In this document: positions 1 to 9,017 of the stretch, in pieces
Numbering within the stretch: the first letter of the stretch is position 1
How the letters are laid out: every line of letters starts with the position of its first letter
Origin: Shouchella hunanensis
GTDB taxonomy: Bacteria; Bacillota; Bacilli; Bacillales; Bacillaceae_D
Assembly (NCBI RefSeq): GCF_028735875.1
Contig: NZ_CP117834.1
Location: 372,001 to 436,000 of the forward strand
Length of the DNA stretch: 64,000 nt
Direction: 5' to 3'
Position numbers and translations under genes: made by a program
Notes under the pieces: model-generated
Databases searched by the model: none
What the model was told of the DNA's origin: nothing
The model's input: only the letters and a program-made list of their open reading frames with translations

Positions 1-1
1 T

Positions 2-367
2 ATTTCTCATCCTTTTGGTAGTATTATGAGGAGTATCCTCGTTGCCATTTATGAGCTAGGTGCAGAAGAGGTTTATGTAGTCGGGCATTATGGTTGTGGT
101 ATGACGGGGCTTTCTTCAGAAGGTGTACTGCAAAAAGCGAAAGATCGTGGCATTCAAATGGATCATATTGATTCCTTGCGCTATGCAGGTGTAGACGTTG
201 ACGCATTTTTAACAGGCTTTGATGACGTTACGGATAGCGTAAAACATAGTATTGATTTAATTGTGAACCACCCTTTGTTACCTAAAGATGTAAGCGTTCA
301 TGGACTTGTCATCAGTCCAGAAACCGGAAAATTAGACGTTGTGCAACGGGATCTTCGTCCAAGCTAA
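2..367 (+). CDS. ytiB: Beta-class carbonic anhydrase, YtiB-like (5' partial)
   Basis: The frame is open from the window edge, so the N-terminus is missing. About 121 C-terminal residues remain. Beta-carbonic anhydrases hydrate CO2 to bicarbonate using a zinc held by Cys-Asp/His-Cys. The second half of the zinc site is visible as HYGCGM, where His and Cys are the ligands; the first Cys-x-Asp-x-Arg lies upstream of the window. The stretch before it (SHPFGSIMRSI) fits the helix preceding that motif. In B. subtilis ytiB lies in the same general chromosomal area as the ytpA-metK-pckA genes that follow here. Family assignment is secure; physiological role is inferred. Confidence 0.88.
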   Translation: MSHPFGSIMRSILVAIYELGAEEVYVVGHYGCGMTGLSSEGVLQKAKDRGIQMDHIDSLRYAGVDVDAFLTGFDDVTDSVKHSIDLIVNHPLLPKDVSVHGLVISPETGKLDVVQRDLRPS

Positions 368-553
368 AAAAAACTCGTCGCTTTCATCAAAGCGACGGGT
401 TTTTTGTCTTTGTTGCTCCATATATTCTTGTTTTGTTTTTGTTTTTCTCGTCGCTAAGTCAGCCATTGCATAAACGCCTCGATTAAGTGCTGGATTTCGC
501 TTTCCTTCACGGATGCGTTTTTCCCGCTGCTTTTTTGCTTTTGATCTGCTCAT
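332..553 (-). CDS. Small basic hypothetical protein
   Basis: 73 codons beginning MSRSKAKKQREKR, rich in Lys/Arg in the first 55 residues, with GGAAG about ten bases before the ATG. I do not recognise the family. No membrane segment or metal motif is visible, and the basic N-terminal half could bind nucleic acid. Its last 20 or so residues are encoded by the bidirectional terminator hairpin and the end of ytiB, so the stop codon lies beyond a predicted transcription stop. Either the functional protein is the N-terminal part, or the terminator leaks. The good ribosome binding site and non-random N-terminus favour a real gene. Confidence 0.55.
   Translation of the reverse strand: MSRSKAKKQREKRIREGKRNPALNRGVYAMADLATRKTKTKQEYMEQQRQKTRRFDESDEFFLAWTKIPLHNV
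373..400. terminator. Bidirectional terminator after ytiB
   Basis: Twelve-base arms (ACTCGTCGCTTT and AAAGCGACGGGT, one wobble pair) around a CATC loop, with an A-run on the left and a T-run on the right. It can end ytiB transcription and also leftward transcription from position 553. Confidence 0.85.
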
Positions 554-605
554 ATAGTATCACTTCCTTTCCTTCATTATAACAAAGGAAAGAGGAGGAA
601 GGAAG

Positions 606-1388
606 TCATCGAATAAGCATGTTCACAAAACCAATTGTATAGCGAAAGACCTCTTCTTTCTCCGGTTCATTGTAAAGCTCATGATACAAACCGCTCCACT
701 CTTTTACCATTTTATGACTAAGATCTAGATGATTAAACCACGTGAAAGCTGCACTGCTATCGACAACATGATCTTCACCAGCAACCATTAATAAGATAGG
801 AATATTCGGCATCTTTTCCGGATAACGCCTTGTTTGAAGCATCGCTTTTGTTAATTCGTGATACCAACGCGCTGATACTTTCGTAACACGTAAAGGATCC
901 TTTGTATATTCCTCCCGAACGACTTCACTACGAGTCGTAAGCTCAGGTTTTAAACCTGATTGCAAACTAAACGTTGGCACCACATGATTCAATACTTTCG
1001 CAGCTGCCTTCTTTGGTGGAGAAACAGGCATCTTTAACTGCAAGCATGGTGAAGATAGCACAACTGCCTCGATAAATGAATTATCCCTTTCGATTAACGT
1101 GCGAATGGCAATTAACCCACCCATACTGTGACCAACAAGGACAATTGGCAAATGCTTTGAACGTGCCTGCTTTAACCAGCGATCGACTGTTTTTATGTAT
1201 TGTTTAAACGAGTCAATATGACCTCGCTTTCCTCTCGACTCTCCTTGACCTGGTAAATCACCAATTAAGCAGTCAAAGCCGTGTAAGTTCCATTTTTCTA
1301 TTAACCAATGATAGCGTCCACTATGCTCACCTGCACCATGGACAATGACAGCTACTCCTCGGGGTTCTGGCACTTCAAAATAACGCAC
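606..1388 (-). CDS. ytpA: Alpha/beta hydrolase, YtpA-like (lyso)phospholipase/monoacylglycerol lipase
   Basis: A 260-residue serine hydrolase of the monoacylglycerol-lipase-like branch. Visible are the oxyanion-hole motif HGAGEHSGRY near residue 17, the nucleophile elbow GHSMGG (Ser), the acid in GEDHVVD, and the late His in LYHELYNEP. B. subtilis YtpA has been linked to phospholipid turnover and bacilysocin formation; that role is carried over by homology only. The start is GTG, with GGAGG eight bases upstream; the nearby ATG at 1391-1393 is out of frame. It is divergent from ytoA across a short region holding a perfect inverted repeat. Confidence 0.85.
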   Translation of the reverse strand: MRYFEVPEPRGVAVIVHGAGEHSGRYHWLIEKWNLHGFDCLIGDLPGQGESRGKRGHIDSFKQYIKTVDRWLKQARSKHLPIVLVGHSMGGLIAIRTLIERDNSFIEAVVLSSPCLQLKMPVSPPKKAAAKVLNHVVPTFSLQSGLKPELTTRSEVVREEYTKDPLRVTKVSARWYHELTKAMLQTRRYPEKMPNIPILLMVAGEDHVVDSSAAFTWFNHLDLSHKMVKEWSGLYHELYNEPEKEEVFRYTIGFVNMLIR

Positions 1389-1426
1389 GACATTTCCTCC
1401 TTATCTAGCTATTCTATCTTACGTAC

Positions 1427-1453
1427 GATAAAATCAGTATAGCTGATTTTATC
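1427..1453. promoter_or_regulatory. Perfect 11-bp inverted repeat between ytpA and ytoA
   Basis: GATAAAATCAG and CTGATTTTATC flank the 5-base spacer TATAG in the divergent intergenic region. There is no following T-run typical of a terminator. It could be an operator serving one or both promoters, or a leader hairpin for ytoA. Confidence 0.5.
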
Positions 1454-1477
1454 CCTTTTAGGAAAGGACAGGTTTAG

Positions 1478-1996
1478 ATGATTTTACCTTATCACGATAA
1501 AAAACCGTTTATTGATTCAACGGCTTATGTAGCAAGTAACGCGGTTATTACTGGAGATGTTGAAATTGGTGCGTATTCAAGCATTTGGTTTCATTCCGTT
1601 ATCCGTGGCGATGTGGCGCCTACTCGTATTGGCAAACGTGTAAACATTCAGGATCAATCCATGCTTCATCAAAGTCCTAATCGAACGCTTCTTATTGAAG
1701 ATGACGTTACAATTGGTCATCAAGTGACCCTTCATAGTGCGATCGTTCGTAAACATGCGCTCATTGGCATGGGCTCTATTGTTCTTGATGGCGCAGAAGT
1801 TGGTGAAGGTGCGTTTATTGGCGCTGGAAGTTTAGTACCCCCAGGAAAAACCATTCCCCCAAACACCCTTGCATTAGGAAGACCAGCAAAAGTCGTACGA
1901 GAGTTGACAGAAGCTGACCGAAAAGATATGGAACGAATTCGCACAGAATATGTAGAAAAAGGTCAATACTATAAACAAGTAGATGATTGTCACTAA
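1478..1996 (+). CDS. ytoA: Gamma-carbonic-anhydrase-like hexapeptide-repeat protein YtoA
   Basis: 172 residues dominated by left-handed beta-helix hexapeptide repeats (for example GDVEIGAYSSIW, IEDDVTIGHQVTLH). Histidines in MLHQS, GHQ and TLH are placed like the three zinc ligands of the gamma-carbonic anhydrase family. A C-terminal helix (residues 145-170) follows, as in that family. Catalysis is not proven for most bacterial members, so 'carbonic anhydrase-like' is the safe name. AGGAAAGG lies about a dozen bases upstream of the ATG. The neighbourhood (ytpA, metK) matches B. subtilis. Confidence 0.88.
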   Translation: MILPYHDKKPFIDSTAYVASNAVITGDVEIGAYSSIWFHSVIRGDVAPTRIGKRVNIQDQSMLHQSPNRTLLIEDDVTIGHQVTLHSAIVRKHALIGMGSIVLDGAEVGEGAFIGAGSLVPPGKTIPPNTLALGRPAKVVRELTEADRKDMERIRTEYVEKGQYYKQVDDCH

Positions 1997-2023
1997 CTCC
2001 TTACATAGGTCATGAACAAAAAC

Positions 2024-2050
2024 AGCTCCTCAAACAATGTTTGAGGAGCT
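2024..2050. terminator. Terminator between ytoA and metK
   Basis: Thirteen-base perfect arms AGCTCCTCAAACA / TGTTTGAGGAGCT with a one-base centre. The better T-run (GTTTTTG) follows on the minus strand, so it mainly ends metK. Confidence 0.8.
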
Positions 2051-2062
2051 TCATTATTGATT

Positions 2063-3262
2063 TTAGGCTTCTGCTTTTAGTACTTCTGCTTTATCTGTTC
2101 TTTCCCAAGGAAGTTGCACGTCTTCGCGGCCAAAGTGACCATAAGCAGCTGTTTGCTTGTAAATCGGACGGCGCAAATCAAGCATTTTAATAATGCCAGC
2201 AGGACGTAAATCAAAATGTTTTCTTACAAGTGACACAAGCGTTTCTTCATCGGCTTTACCAGTGCCGAATGTATTAATGGAAATAGAAACTGGCTGTGCC
2301 ACACCAATTGCATACGCAAGCTGTACTTCACAAGATTCCGCAAGACCTGCAGCGACAAGGTTTTTCGCCACATAACGAGCAGCATAAGCTCCTGAGCGAT
2401 CAACTTTTGTTGCGTCTTTACCTGAGAACGCACCGCCACCATGACGAGCAAAACCGCCATAAGTATCAACAATAATCTTTCTTCCTGTTAATCCAGCATC
2501 TCCTTGAGGTCCACCAATAACGAATCGGCCCGTTGGATTAATAAAGAATTTTGTTTTCTCATCCATTAATTCAGCAGGAACAACGGCTTTAATAACGTGC
2601 TCTTTAATGTCTGCTTGAATTTGTTCCAGTGTAATCTCAGGTGCATGTTGTGTCGAAATAACGATTGTATCTACACGAACAGCCTTATCGTTTTCATCAT
2701 ATTCAACGGTTACTTGTGTTTTACCATCTGGTCGTAAATAATCAAGGGTTTCGTTTTTACGCACTTCACTTAAACGAAATGCTAATTTATGACTGAGTGA
2801 AATTGGAAGCGGCATAAGCTCCTTCGTTTCGTTTGATGCAAAACCAAACATCAACCCTTGGTCTCCTGCACCAATTGCTTCAATTTCTTCATCCGTCATT
2901 TGCCCTTCTCGTGCTTCTAAAGCTTGGTCAACACCTTGAGCAATATCAGCAGATTGTTCGTCAATTGACGTAATAACCGCACATGTCTCAGCATCAAAAC
3001 CATACTTTGCACGCGTATAGCCAATTCCTTTAATCGTTTCACGCACTACACTTGGAATATCAACATACGTGCTCGTTGTAATTTCACCTGCAACAAGAAC
3101 CATACCCGTTGTTACCGAAGTCTCACACGCAACACGCGCATTCGGATCTCTCTTTAAAATTTCATCAAGGATCGCATCAGAAATTTGATCACAAATTTTA
3201 TCTGGGTGCCCCTCCGTAACTGACTCTGATGTAAATAAGTGCTTTCCTCTTTTTTCAGACAT
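2063..3262 (-). CDS. metK: S-adenosylmethionine synthetase
   Basis: 399 residues, the usual family length. The enzyme makes SAM from methionine and ATP in the cytoplasm. Visible signatures are GHPDK near residue 18 (ATP/methionine site), [10 protein letters not shown] (family signature 1), [13 protein letters not shown], and the phosphate-binding [16 protein letters not shown] (signature 2). It is transcribed alone from a promoter upstream of an S-box riboswitch, so high SAM should lower its own synthesis. It is divergent from pckA, the same arrangement as in B. subtilis. Confidence 0.98.
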   Translation of the reverse strand: MSEKRGKHLFTSESVTEGHPDKICDQISDAILDEILKRDPNARVACETSVTTGMVLVAGEITTSTYVDIPSVVRETIKGIGYTRAKYGFDAETCAVITSIDEQSADIAQGVDQALEAREGQMTDEEIEAIGAGDQGLMFGFASNETKELMPLPISLSHKLAFRLSEVRKNETLDYLRPDGKTQVTVEYDENDKAVRVDTIVISTQHAPEITLEQIQADIKEHVIKAVVPAELMDEKTKFFINPTGRFVIGGPQGDAGLTGRKIIVDTYGGFARHGGGAFSGKDATKVDRSGAYAARYVAKNLVAAGLAESCEVQLAYAIGVAQPVSISINTFGTGKADEETLVSLVRKHFDLRPAGIIKMLDLRRPIYKQTAAYGHFGREDVQLPWERTDKAEVLKAEA

Positions 3263-3435
3263 ATAAAGTCCTCCCTTATTCCAAACTCTCGCTCGGAAGC
3301 ATCTAGTATTCTAAAAACTAAAAACGAACAAATCAGATCTGATTTTAGTAAGTAGGCTAAAGGCATCTTATGCCCCCGGACACATAATCGCAACTTATCC
3401 GTATCGTTTTTATCTTATTGTTCACGTATGTTTAC

Positions 3436-3472
3436 AAAAAGAAAAAGCTCTTTTCTACATGAGAAAAGAGCT
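3436..3472 (-). terminator. Riboswitch expression-platform terminator of metK
   Basis: AGCTCTTTTCTC and the complementary GAAAAGAGCT arms at 3446-3472 are followed on the minus strand by a U-rich tract (TTTTTCTTTTTG). It lies directly after the aptamer, as expected for transcription attenuation. Confidence 0.9.
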
Positions 3473-3487
3473 GACTTGTCTATCGAT

Positions 3488-3598
3488 CGCCTCTTATCTC
3501 CCAGAACAAAGATGTTCTGCAGGTTAGCACCTTTTCACGGAAGTGATGGTTGCTGGGTTTCAAAGGGCCTGTCCCTCCACCTTCTCTTGATAAAAGCG
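3488..3598 (-). promoter_or_regulatory. SAM-I (S-box) riboswitch aptamer in the metK leader
   Basis: On the minus strand the leader shows the conserved S-box core: TATCAAGAGAAGGTGGAGGG, then GGCCCTTTGAAACCCAGCAA, GTGCTAACCTGC and the closing GGGAGATAAGAGG that pairs back as P1. It sits about 225 bases before the metK ATG. SAM binding is expected to favour the terminator at 3446-3472. A -10-like TATACT (plus-strand 3622-3627) lies about 25 bases upstream of P1, with only a weak -35. Confidence 0.95.
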
Positions 3599-3629
3599 TG
3601 ATGTTATCTGTTTTAAAAAGCAGTATAAC

Positions 3630-3890
3630 TTTACCTATGAACATTCTTCACTATTCCATAGTCGCTTTCAACGCACTATGTAAAAGAACCGAGTGACGTT
3701 TAATGGAATAAAGTAAATCAATCAATAGGCTGCGCTTTGTTCGTTTTCGGACATTAGCATAACATAGTTTACCTGACTTTAAAAGGGAAAAGGCAGTAGA
3801 GCGGATTTCTTTTTTTAGATGATATACCTATTGCTGCACTTGCCCTTATTAGATATGTATCATTTCTTTCAACCATCTTTCACTTTAGTA
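3630..3890. other. Intergenic region metK-pckA with no gene seen
   Basis: About 260 bases between the metK promoter area and the pckA promoter. No ORF with a ribosome binding site, tRNA or strong hairpin was found on either strand. Confidence 0.6.
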
Positions 3891-3907
3891 TGGATTATTT
3901 AATACAA

Positions 3908-3918
3908 TGTGTTATACT
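3908..3918 (+). promoter_or_regulatory. Extended -10 pckA promoter overlapped by CcpN-like operator
   Basis: TGTGTTATACT fits TRTGHYATAYW, the CcpN consensus as I recall it, at every position. Its last six bases TATACT, preceded by TG plus one base, form an extended -10 element. The -35 region is poor. CcpN represses pckA and gapB during glycolytic growth in B. subtilis, so position and gene both fit. Confidence 0.6.
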
Positions 3919-3952
3919 AATACCACGAACACTGACCTTAAAGGAGCCGATT

Positions 3953-5536
3953 ATGAAAATAGTAAATGGATCAACACAATTAGAACAGTTGCTTTCTAGC
4001 CCTAAAACAGTTCATCAGCTACCTGTCCCAGCTTTAGTAGAGCGAGCATTAATGAATCATGAAGGTGAACTTACAAACACTGGTGCGTTATCAGTTCAAA
4101 CGGGTACGTATACAGGTCGCTCTCCGAAAGATAAATTTATTGTCGATGAGCCAAGTGTTCGCTCTACCATTGATTGGGGCTCAGTGAATCAACCCATCTC
4201 ACGAAACACATTTAAAGCGCTTTACGAGAAAGTGTTATACTATTTACAGCAAAAAGATGTTCGATACGCTTCAAATGGATTTGTAGGTGCGGATCCTGCT
4301 TATCAACTTCCAATCACATATATTAATGAATTCGCTTGGCACCACCTTTTCGCACGTCAACTATTTATTCGTGAAGGTCAACCTGGAAAAAGCAATCAAG
4401 AGCCGTTCACCATTGTGAGTGCGCCAACTTTTAAGGCAAACCCAGCAATTGATGGCACAAATTCAGAAGCATTTGTCATCATTTCATTCGAAGAGCGCGT
4501 TGTTTTAATTGGTGGAACCGAGTACGCTGGCGAAATGAAGAAATCAATGTTTTCCGTGATGAATTACTTAATGCCCGATGAAAATGTGCTGCCAATGCAC
4601 TGCTCGGCTAACACGAATGAAAATGGAGAAACAGCACTTTTCTTTGGTCTATCCGGTACAGGTAAAACAACGCTATCTGCTTCAACTCACCGTTCACTTA
4701 TTGGTGATGATGAGCATGGATGGACGGAAACAGGCATTTTCAATATTGAAGGCGGCTGCTACGCGAAATGCATACATTTATCACAGGAGCAAGAACCACA
4801 AATTTGGAATGCGATTTCGTTTGGTACTGTACTCGAAAATGTTGCAGTAAGTGAAGGAAAGCCTGATTACGATGATGCACAGTTTACAGAAAATACGAGA
4901 GCGGCTTATCCCATTGAAGCCATACCGAATGCATTAAAGCCTAGTGTTGCTGGAAGTCCAACTGCAATCATTTTCTTAACCGCCGATGCGTTTGGAGTAT
5001 TGCCTCCTATTAGCAAACTAACAAAAGAGCAAGCTATGTATCACTTTTTGTCTGGGTACACGAGTAAATTAGCTGGAACCGAAAGAGGCATCACTCAACC
5101 CGAGGCAACATTCTCTACTTGCTTTGGCGCACCATTCTTACCAAGGAAGCCTGAAACATATGCATCCATGCTTGGTGAAAAAATCGAAGCAAACGATGTT
5201 GACGTATTTTTAGTAAACACTGGCTGGACTGGTGGAAGTTATGGAACAGGGAGCAGAATGAAGCTACGCTACACTAGAGCAATGGTTGAAGCTGCACTTC
5301 AAGGAGAACTCAACCAGGTTGAAACGGAAACAGACCCCATTTTCGGACTCCACCTACCCTCTCGTTGCCCAGGTGTCCCAGATGAACTATTAAATCCTCG
5401 AAACGCTTGGGCTGATAAAGCTGCATATGATAAAACAGCTAGCGCTTTAGCAAGCCAGTTCGCAGATAATTTCGTCCGTTTTTCTTCTGCTAAAGCAAGT
5501 ATCCAACAAGCAGGGCCAACGGTACCTAAACAGTAA
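3953..5536 (+). CDS. pckA: Phosphoenolpyruvate carboxykinase (ATP)
   Basis: 527 residues from the ATG at 3953, which has AAAGGAG nine bases upstream. An upstream in-frame ATG at 3890 is rejected because it lies before the promoter -10. The enzyme converts oxaloacetate and ATP to phosphoenolpyruvate in gluconeogenesis. Motifs seen: [11 protein letters not shown] near residue 50, the kinase-1a P-loop [10 protein letters not shown], and the kinase-2/metal site LIGDDEHGW. It is a single-gene unit with its own terminator. The candidate CcpN site suggests repression when sugars are plentiful. Confidence 0.97.
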   Translation: MKIVNGSTQLEQLLSSPKTVHQLPVPALVERALMNHEGELTNTGALSVQTGTYTGRSPKDKFIVDEPSVRSTIDWGSVNQPISRNTFKALYEKVLYYLQQKDVRYASNGFVGADPAYQLPITYINEFAWHHLFARQLFIREGQPGKSNQEPFTIVSAPTFKANPAIDGTNSEAFVIISFEERVVLIGGTEYAGEMKKSMFSVMNYLMPDENVLPMHCSANTNENGETALFFGLSGTGKTTLSASTHRSLIGDDEHGWTETGIFNIEGGCYAKCIHLSQEQEPQIWNAISFGTVLENVAVSEGKPDYDDAQFTENTRAAYPIEAIPNALKPSVAGSPTAIIFLTADAFGVLPPISKLTKEQAMYHFLSGYTSKLAGTERGITQPEATFSTCFGAPFLPRKPETYASMLGEKIEANDVDVFLVNTGWTGGSYGTGSRMKLRYTRAMVEAALQGELNQVETETDPIFGLHLPSRCPGVPDELLNPRNAWADKAAYDKTASALASQFADNFVRFSSAKASIQQAGPTVPKQ

Positions 5537-5538
5537 AA

Positions 5539-5560
5539 AGAGTAGATTACGATCTACTCT
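5539..5560. terminator. Bidirectional terminator pckA/ytmA
   Basis: AGAGTAGAT and ATCTACTCT around TACG, with A-run on the left and T-run on the right. It overlaps the last codons of the convergent hydrolase gene. Confidence 0.85.
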
Positions 5561-6332
5561 TTTTTTGCATCCAACTAGCCGCTTTTTTTAGTATCGTAGC
5601 CTGTGCTGTCGCAGGAAAATGGTGTTCATACTCTGGAAAAAGCCATGTTTCCACTTGATGTTGTTTCGCTTCTGGAATGGAATCCAACAGTTGATAGACG
5701 TGCTCACTCGAGACATGTTGGTCTTTTTCTCCATGTATTAGTAAAAGTTTTGGTGAAAAAGAACTAAGGTGTTTTAATGGTGTTCTTGCTTCATACCGAT
5801 CTGGATACTTCCATGGCGTTCCTCCGATTACTCGCTTCATCATTTTCCTTAAATCAATCCGCTCTTCATAGGTAAGGACCATATCCGTAATGCCATTCCA
5901 AGACGTCACTGTTTTCGTTTGCGGCCGATATAACCCTGTCCAAAGCGCCATAATACCACCACGAGAGAAGCCGACAACATGAATTCCCTTTTCACACGCA
6001 ACAGAAGGATGTTGCTCAAGTAAATCAAATCCATTGATGGCATCAAATCGATCATCCCCGCAAAAATCTTCACGTCCTTCACCACCACGATTTCCTCGGT
6101 AGTAAGGAGCAAACACGACAAAGCCCTCACTCGCCCACTGAATGATTCGCTGTGACCTTACCATTCCAACCGTTTTAATGCCACCTCTTAAGTAGAGTAA
6201 CCCAGGTAGTCCTGTTTGATTGATGGGTTCAGCCATTAAGCCGATCACGTTGAAACCACTGCTTTTATATGTCACTTCAAATAAATGGATTTTCCTACTA
6301 GGTGAGGGTACTCTTATTTTTTCAATGATCAT
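5547..6332 (-). CDS. ytmA: Alpha/beta hydrolase, YtmA-like (prolyl-oligopeptidase/dienelactone-hydrolase fold)
   Basis: 261 residues with no signal peptide, so probably cytoplasmic. The nucleophile elbow is GFSRGG near residue 121, the acid is likely in LIHGEKDQHV, and a late His is in YEHHFP. This arrangement is typical of the S9-peptidase-like/esterase branch. Substrate is unknown. AAGGAGG precedes the ATG by five bases. In B. subtilis ytmA also lies beside pckA and the ytl genes, which supports orthology. Divergent from ytlA. Confidence 0.82.
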   Translation of the reverse strand: MIIEKIRVPSPSRKIHLFEVTYKSSGFNVIGLMAEPINQTGLPGLLYLRGGIKTVGMVRSQRIIQWASEGFVVFAPYYRGNRGGEGREDFCGDDRFDAINGFDLLEQHPSVACEKGIHVVGFSRGGIMALWTGLYRPQTKTVTSWNGITDMVLTYEERIDLRKMMKRVIGGTPWKYPDRYEARTPLKHLSSFSPKLLLIHGEKDQHVSSEHVYQLLDSIPEAKQHQVETWLFPEYEHHFPATAQATILKKAASWMQKKSRS

Positions 6333-6438
6333 AAAACCCTCCTTTTAGGCATACACCCTTTTCCTACTTAGCGCATAGTGTAACAATAAAATCTTTTTTC
6401 TGTTCTAATGCTAACAATAACATGTAAGGAGTGATACG

Positions 6439-7425
6439 ATGAAACGATTGCTTGCTTTTCTATCTGTCGCTTGTTCACTCGCCTTCGTAGTAGGCTGTCA
6501 GTCAGATGGCCCTACAGAAACGCTTGAAGTCGCGGAAGTCACACGTTCTGTCTTCTATGCGCCATTATATGTTGCGCTCTCAGAAGGATTTTTCGAGGAA
6601 GAAGGCCTTTCCATCGAATTAACGACAACGTGGGGCGGCGACAAAACGATGACAGCTTTGTTATCTGGCGGTGCCGACATCGCACTTGTTGGGTCTGAAA
6701 CCTCTATTTATGTTGCTGGCCAAGAAGCAACAGATCCAGCCATTAATTTCGCTGCATTAACGCAAACCGACGGCACTTTTCTCGTTGCTCGTGACCAAGT
6801 TGATTCGTTTCAATGGAGCGAACTAAAAGGAACAACTTTTTTAGGTCAACGTAAAGGTGGAATGCCACAAATGGTAGGGGAATTTGTTTTAAAGCAACAT
6901 GATATAAATCCCCGAACCGACTTAACACTCTTGCAGAATGTGGATTTTGGCAACATTCCTAGTGCCTTTGCTTCTGGTACAGGTGACTACGTACAATTGT
7001 TCGAACCTCAGGCCTCTACATTTGAGAAAGAAGGTCTTGGTCATGTCGTCGCTTCATTTGGCGCAGAATCTGGTCGTGTTCCCTATACGTCATTTATGGC
7101 AAGACAGAGCATGATTGAAAAAGATGAAGAAGCGCTCATACGATTTGCCAGTGCCATTTACAAAGGTCAACAGTATGTAAAAAATGAAGATTCTTCCACT
7201 ATAGCCATGTCTATTCAAGACTACTTTGAAGATACAGAACTAGACATTCTCACTAGCGCGGTAGAGCGATACAAAGACCAGGGTTCGTATGCGACGGATC
7301 CTTTATTGACAGAGGAAGCCTGGTCTACACTACTTGCTATTATGGATGAAGCGGGCGAACTCCCACTTCATATTCCATTTGATGAACTTGTTAATACAGC
7401 CATTGCTTCGAAGTCAATGGAGTAG
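6439..7425 (+). CDS. ytlA: ABC transporter substrate-binding lipoprotein, YtlA-like (NMT1/THI5 fold)
   Basis: 328 residues with a lipoprotein signal peptide: basic MKRLL, hydrophobic core, lipobox VVGC with Cys at about residue 20. The mature protein has the NMT1/THI5-type binding fold (FYAPLYVALSEGFFEEEGL, then LLSGGADIALVG). Relatives bind pyrimidine thiamine precursors, sulfonates or nitrate, and the ligand cannot be fixed from sequence. No TPP riboswitch was seen upstream. First gene of a three-gene importer with ytlC 12 bases downstream. Its mature part is rich in Asp/Glu. Confidence 0.85.
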   Translation: MKRLLAFLSVACSLAFVVGCQSDGPTETLEVAEVTRSVFYAPLYVALSEGFFEEEGLSIELTTTWGGDKTMTALLSGGADIALVGSETSIYVAGQEATDPAINFAALTQTDGTFLVARDQVDSFQWSELKGTTFLGQRKGGMPQMVGEFVLKQHDINPRTDLTLLQNVDFGNIPSAFASGTGDYVQLFEPQASTFEKEGLGHVVASFGAESGRVPYTSFMARQSMIEKDEEALIRFASAIYKGQQYVKNEDSSTIAMSIQDYFEDTELDILTSAVERYKDQGSYATDPLLTEEAWSTLLAIMDEAGELPLHIPFDELVNTAIASKSME

Positions 7426-7437
7426 AGGAGGAAAATC

Positions 7438-8190
7438 ATGTCGGATGTATCAATTGATTCAGTCTCCTTAACCTACGTAAACGAGTCTGGCGCTTTTCCC
7501 GCCCTGGAAAATGTCTCACTAACGATTAAAGAAGGAGAGTTTGTTTCCTTTATTGGCCCAAGCGGATGCGGAAAAACAACTCTGCTATCGATTATTGCTG
7601 GCTTACTTGAACAAACCAGTGGTTCACTTTATATAAAGAATACGGAATCAATTGGCTATATGCTGCAACACGACTATCTGTTCCCTTGGTTAACAATCGA
7701 AAAAAACATGACCCTTGGGCAGCGTATTCAAGGAACCCATAATGAAGTCTCTCACCGGAAAGCACTCCGATGGCTCGAGCGATTCGGTCTGGCCGATAAG
7801 AAATTCGATCTTCCTAAAGCTTTATCTGGAGGGATGAGACAACGTGTTGCCTTAATTCGTACATTAGCAACAGACCCTTCTCTCATTCTTCTTGATGAGC
7901 CTTTTTCAGCATTAGATCAACAAACAAAGTTAAAACTAGAAGATTTAGTTTCACACACATTGAAAGCAGAACAAAAAACCGCTATTCTCGTTACTCATGA
8001 TATTAGTGAAGCCATTGCGATGAGCGATCGTGTCATTCTTTTTTCACCTCGACCAGGTAAAGTTGCTCAAGTCTTTACGATTCCTCAAGAAATTCGAGCA
8101 TGTACGCCATTTGAAAGTAGACAGCATAAAGATTTTCAAGACCAGTTCCAATTAATATGGAAGGAGCTGGATCGGTTTGAATCCAACTAA
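7438..8190 (+). CDS. ytlC: ABC transporter ATP-binding protein YtlC
   Basis: 250 residues, the energising subunit of the YtlA importer. Walker A is GPSGCGKTT near residue 41, the signature is LSGGMRQR, Walker B is [12 protein letters not shown], and the switch His is in VTHD. It belongs to the nitrate/sulfonate/taurine-type (SsuB/TauB-like) ATPases. GAGGAGG lies just upstream of the start. The 3' end overlaps the permease start by 14 bases, indicating translational coupling. Confidence 0.9.
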   Translation: MSDVSIDSVSLTYVNESGAFPALENVSLTIKEGEFVSFIGPSGCGKTTLLSIIAGLLEQTSGSLYIKNTESIGYMLQHDYLFPWLTIEKNMTLGQRIQGTHNEVSHRKALRWLERFGLADKKFDLPKALSGGMRQRVALIRTLATDPSLILLDEPFSALDQQTKLKLEDLVSHTLKAEQKTAILVTHDISEAIAMSDRVILFSPRPGKVAQVFTIPQEIRACTPFESRQHKDFQDQFQLIWKELDRFESN

Positions 8191-8974
8191 ATTACATGAG
8201 CAATTTGTTCTGGAAAAGAAAAAAGAAAAGCGTTTTGTGAGGATAACCCAGATCACGATCATTGTCGTTCTTATTGCAATATGGGAGCTTGCGTCTCGCT
8301 TGGCATGGATTGATCCTTTATTATTCAGTATGCCGTCACGCATTGTTACATTGCTTTATGAGCACATAACAGCTGGCACTTTATGGATTCATGCGTCTGT
8401 AACAATGTTTGAAACGATCGTTGGCTTTTTACTTGGAACGATTGTCGGTACCTGTTTGGCTGCTTTACTCTGGTGGTCAAAACGATTATCGACCATTCTT
8501 GATCCCTTTTTAGTGATTCTTAACTCTATGCCGAAAGTAGCAATTGGACCGATTTTAATTGTTGGCATTGGTCCTAACATCGGTTCCATTATCGCTATGG
8601 GAATGCTTGTTTCTGTTATTATTACCACAATGGTCGTTCATACAGCTTTCAAAGAGGTAGATGAAAACTATATAAAAGTGCTTCAAACGTTCTCTGCTTC
8701 AAAAAAACAAATCTTTTTTAATGTCGTTTATCCTGCATCTATCCCGGTCATTATTTCCACTTTAAAAATGAATGTTGGCCTTGCATGGGTCGGCGTCATT
8801 GTCGGGGAATTCCTTGTTTCAAAACAAGGATTAGGCTATTTAATCATATATGGCTTCCAAGTATTTAACTTCAATCTTGTATTCATGAGTTTACTTGTTA
8901 TCGCAATATTAGCCACATTTATGTATATCTTCGTTGAATACATTGAGAAAAAAATGACGAAATATAGCATTTAG
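8177..8974 (+). CDS. ytlD: ABC transporter permease YtlD
   Basis: 265 residues with about six membrane segments and a binding-protein-dependent transport inner-membrane domain. The EAA-type loop is in the region of [17 protein letters not shown]. The start is TTG, with AAGGAG ten bases upstream inside the end of ytlC; no in-frame ATG is available before the first membrane segment. Third gene of the ytlA-ytlC-ytlD importer. An equivalent of B. subtilis ytlB is not present. Confidence 0.88.
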   Translation: MNPTKLHEQFVLEKKKEKRFVRITQITIIVVLIAIWELASRLAWIDPLLFSMPSRIVTLLYEHITAGTLWIHASVTMFETIVGFLLGTIVGTCLAALLWWSKRLSTILDPFLVILNSMPKVAIGPILIVGIGPNIGSIIAMGMLVSVIITTMVVHTAFKEVDENYIKVLQTFSASKKQIFFNVVYPASIPVIISTLKMNVGLAWVGVIVGEFLVSKQGLGYLIIYGFQVFNFNLVFMSLLVIAILATFMYIFVEYIEKKMTKYSI

Positions 8975-8998
8975 CGCCCTTCAATGAGGGCGTTATTT
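8975..8998 (+). terminator. Weak terminator after ytlD
   Basis: CGCCCT and AGGGCG arms with a six-base loop, followed by a short T-rich stretch (TTATTTGCTT). Confidence 0.5.
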
Positions 8999-9017
8999 GC
9001 TTGTATAGTACCGTTTT

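Noticed and set aside
3890-3952. Upstream ATG for pckA
   Set aside because: Precedes the -10 element; the ATG at 3953 has AAAGGAG and the family length.
8161-8190. Possible frameshift between ytlC and ytlD
   Set aside because: The 14-base overlap with a TTG start and AAGGAG is normal translational coupling; both proteins are full length.
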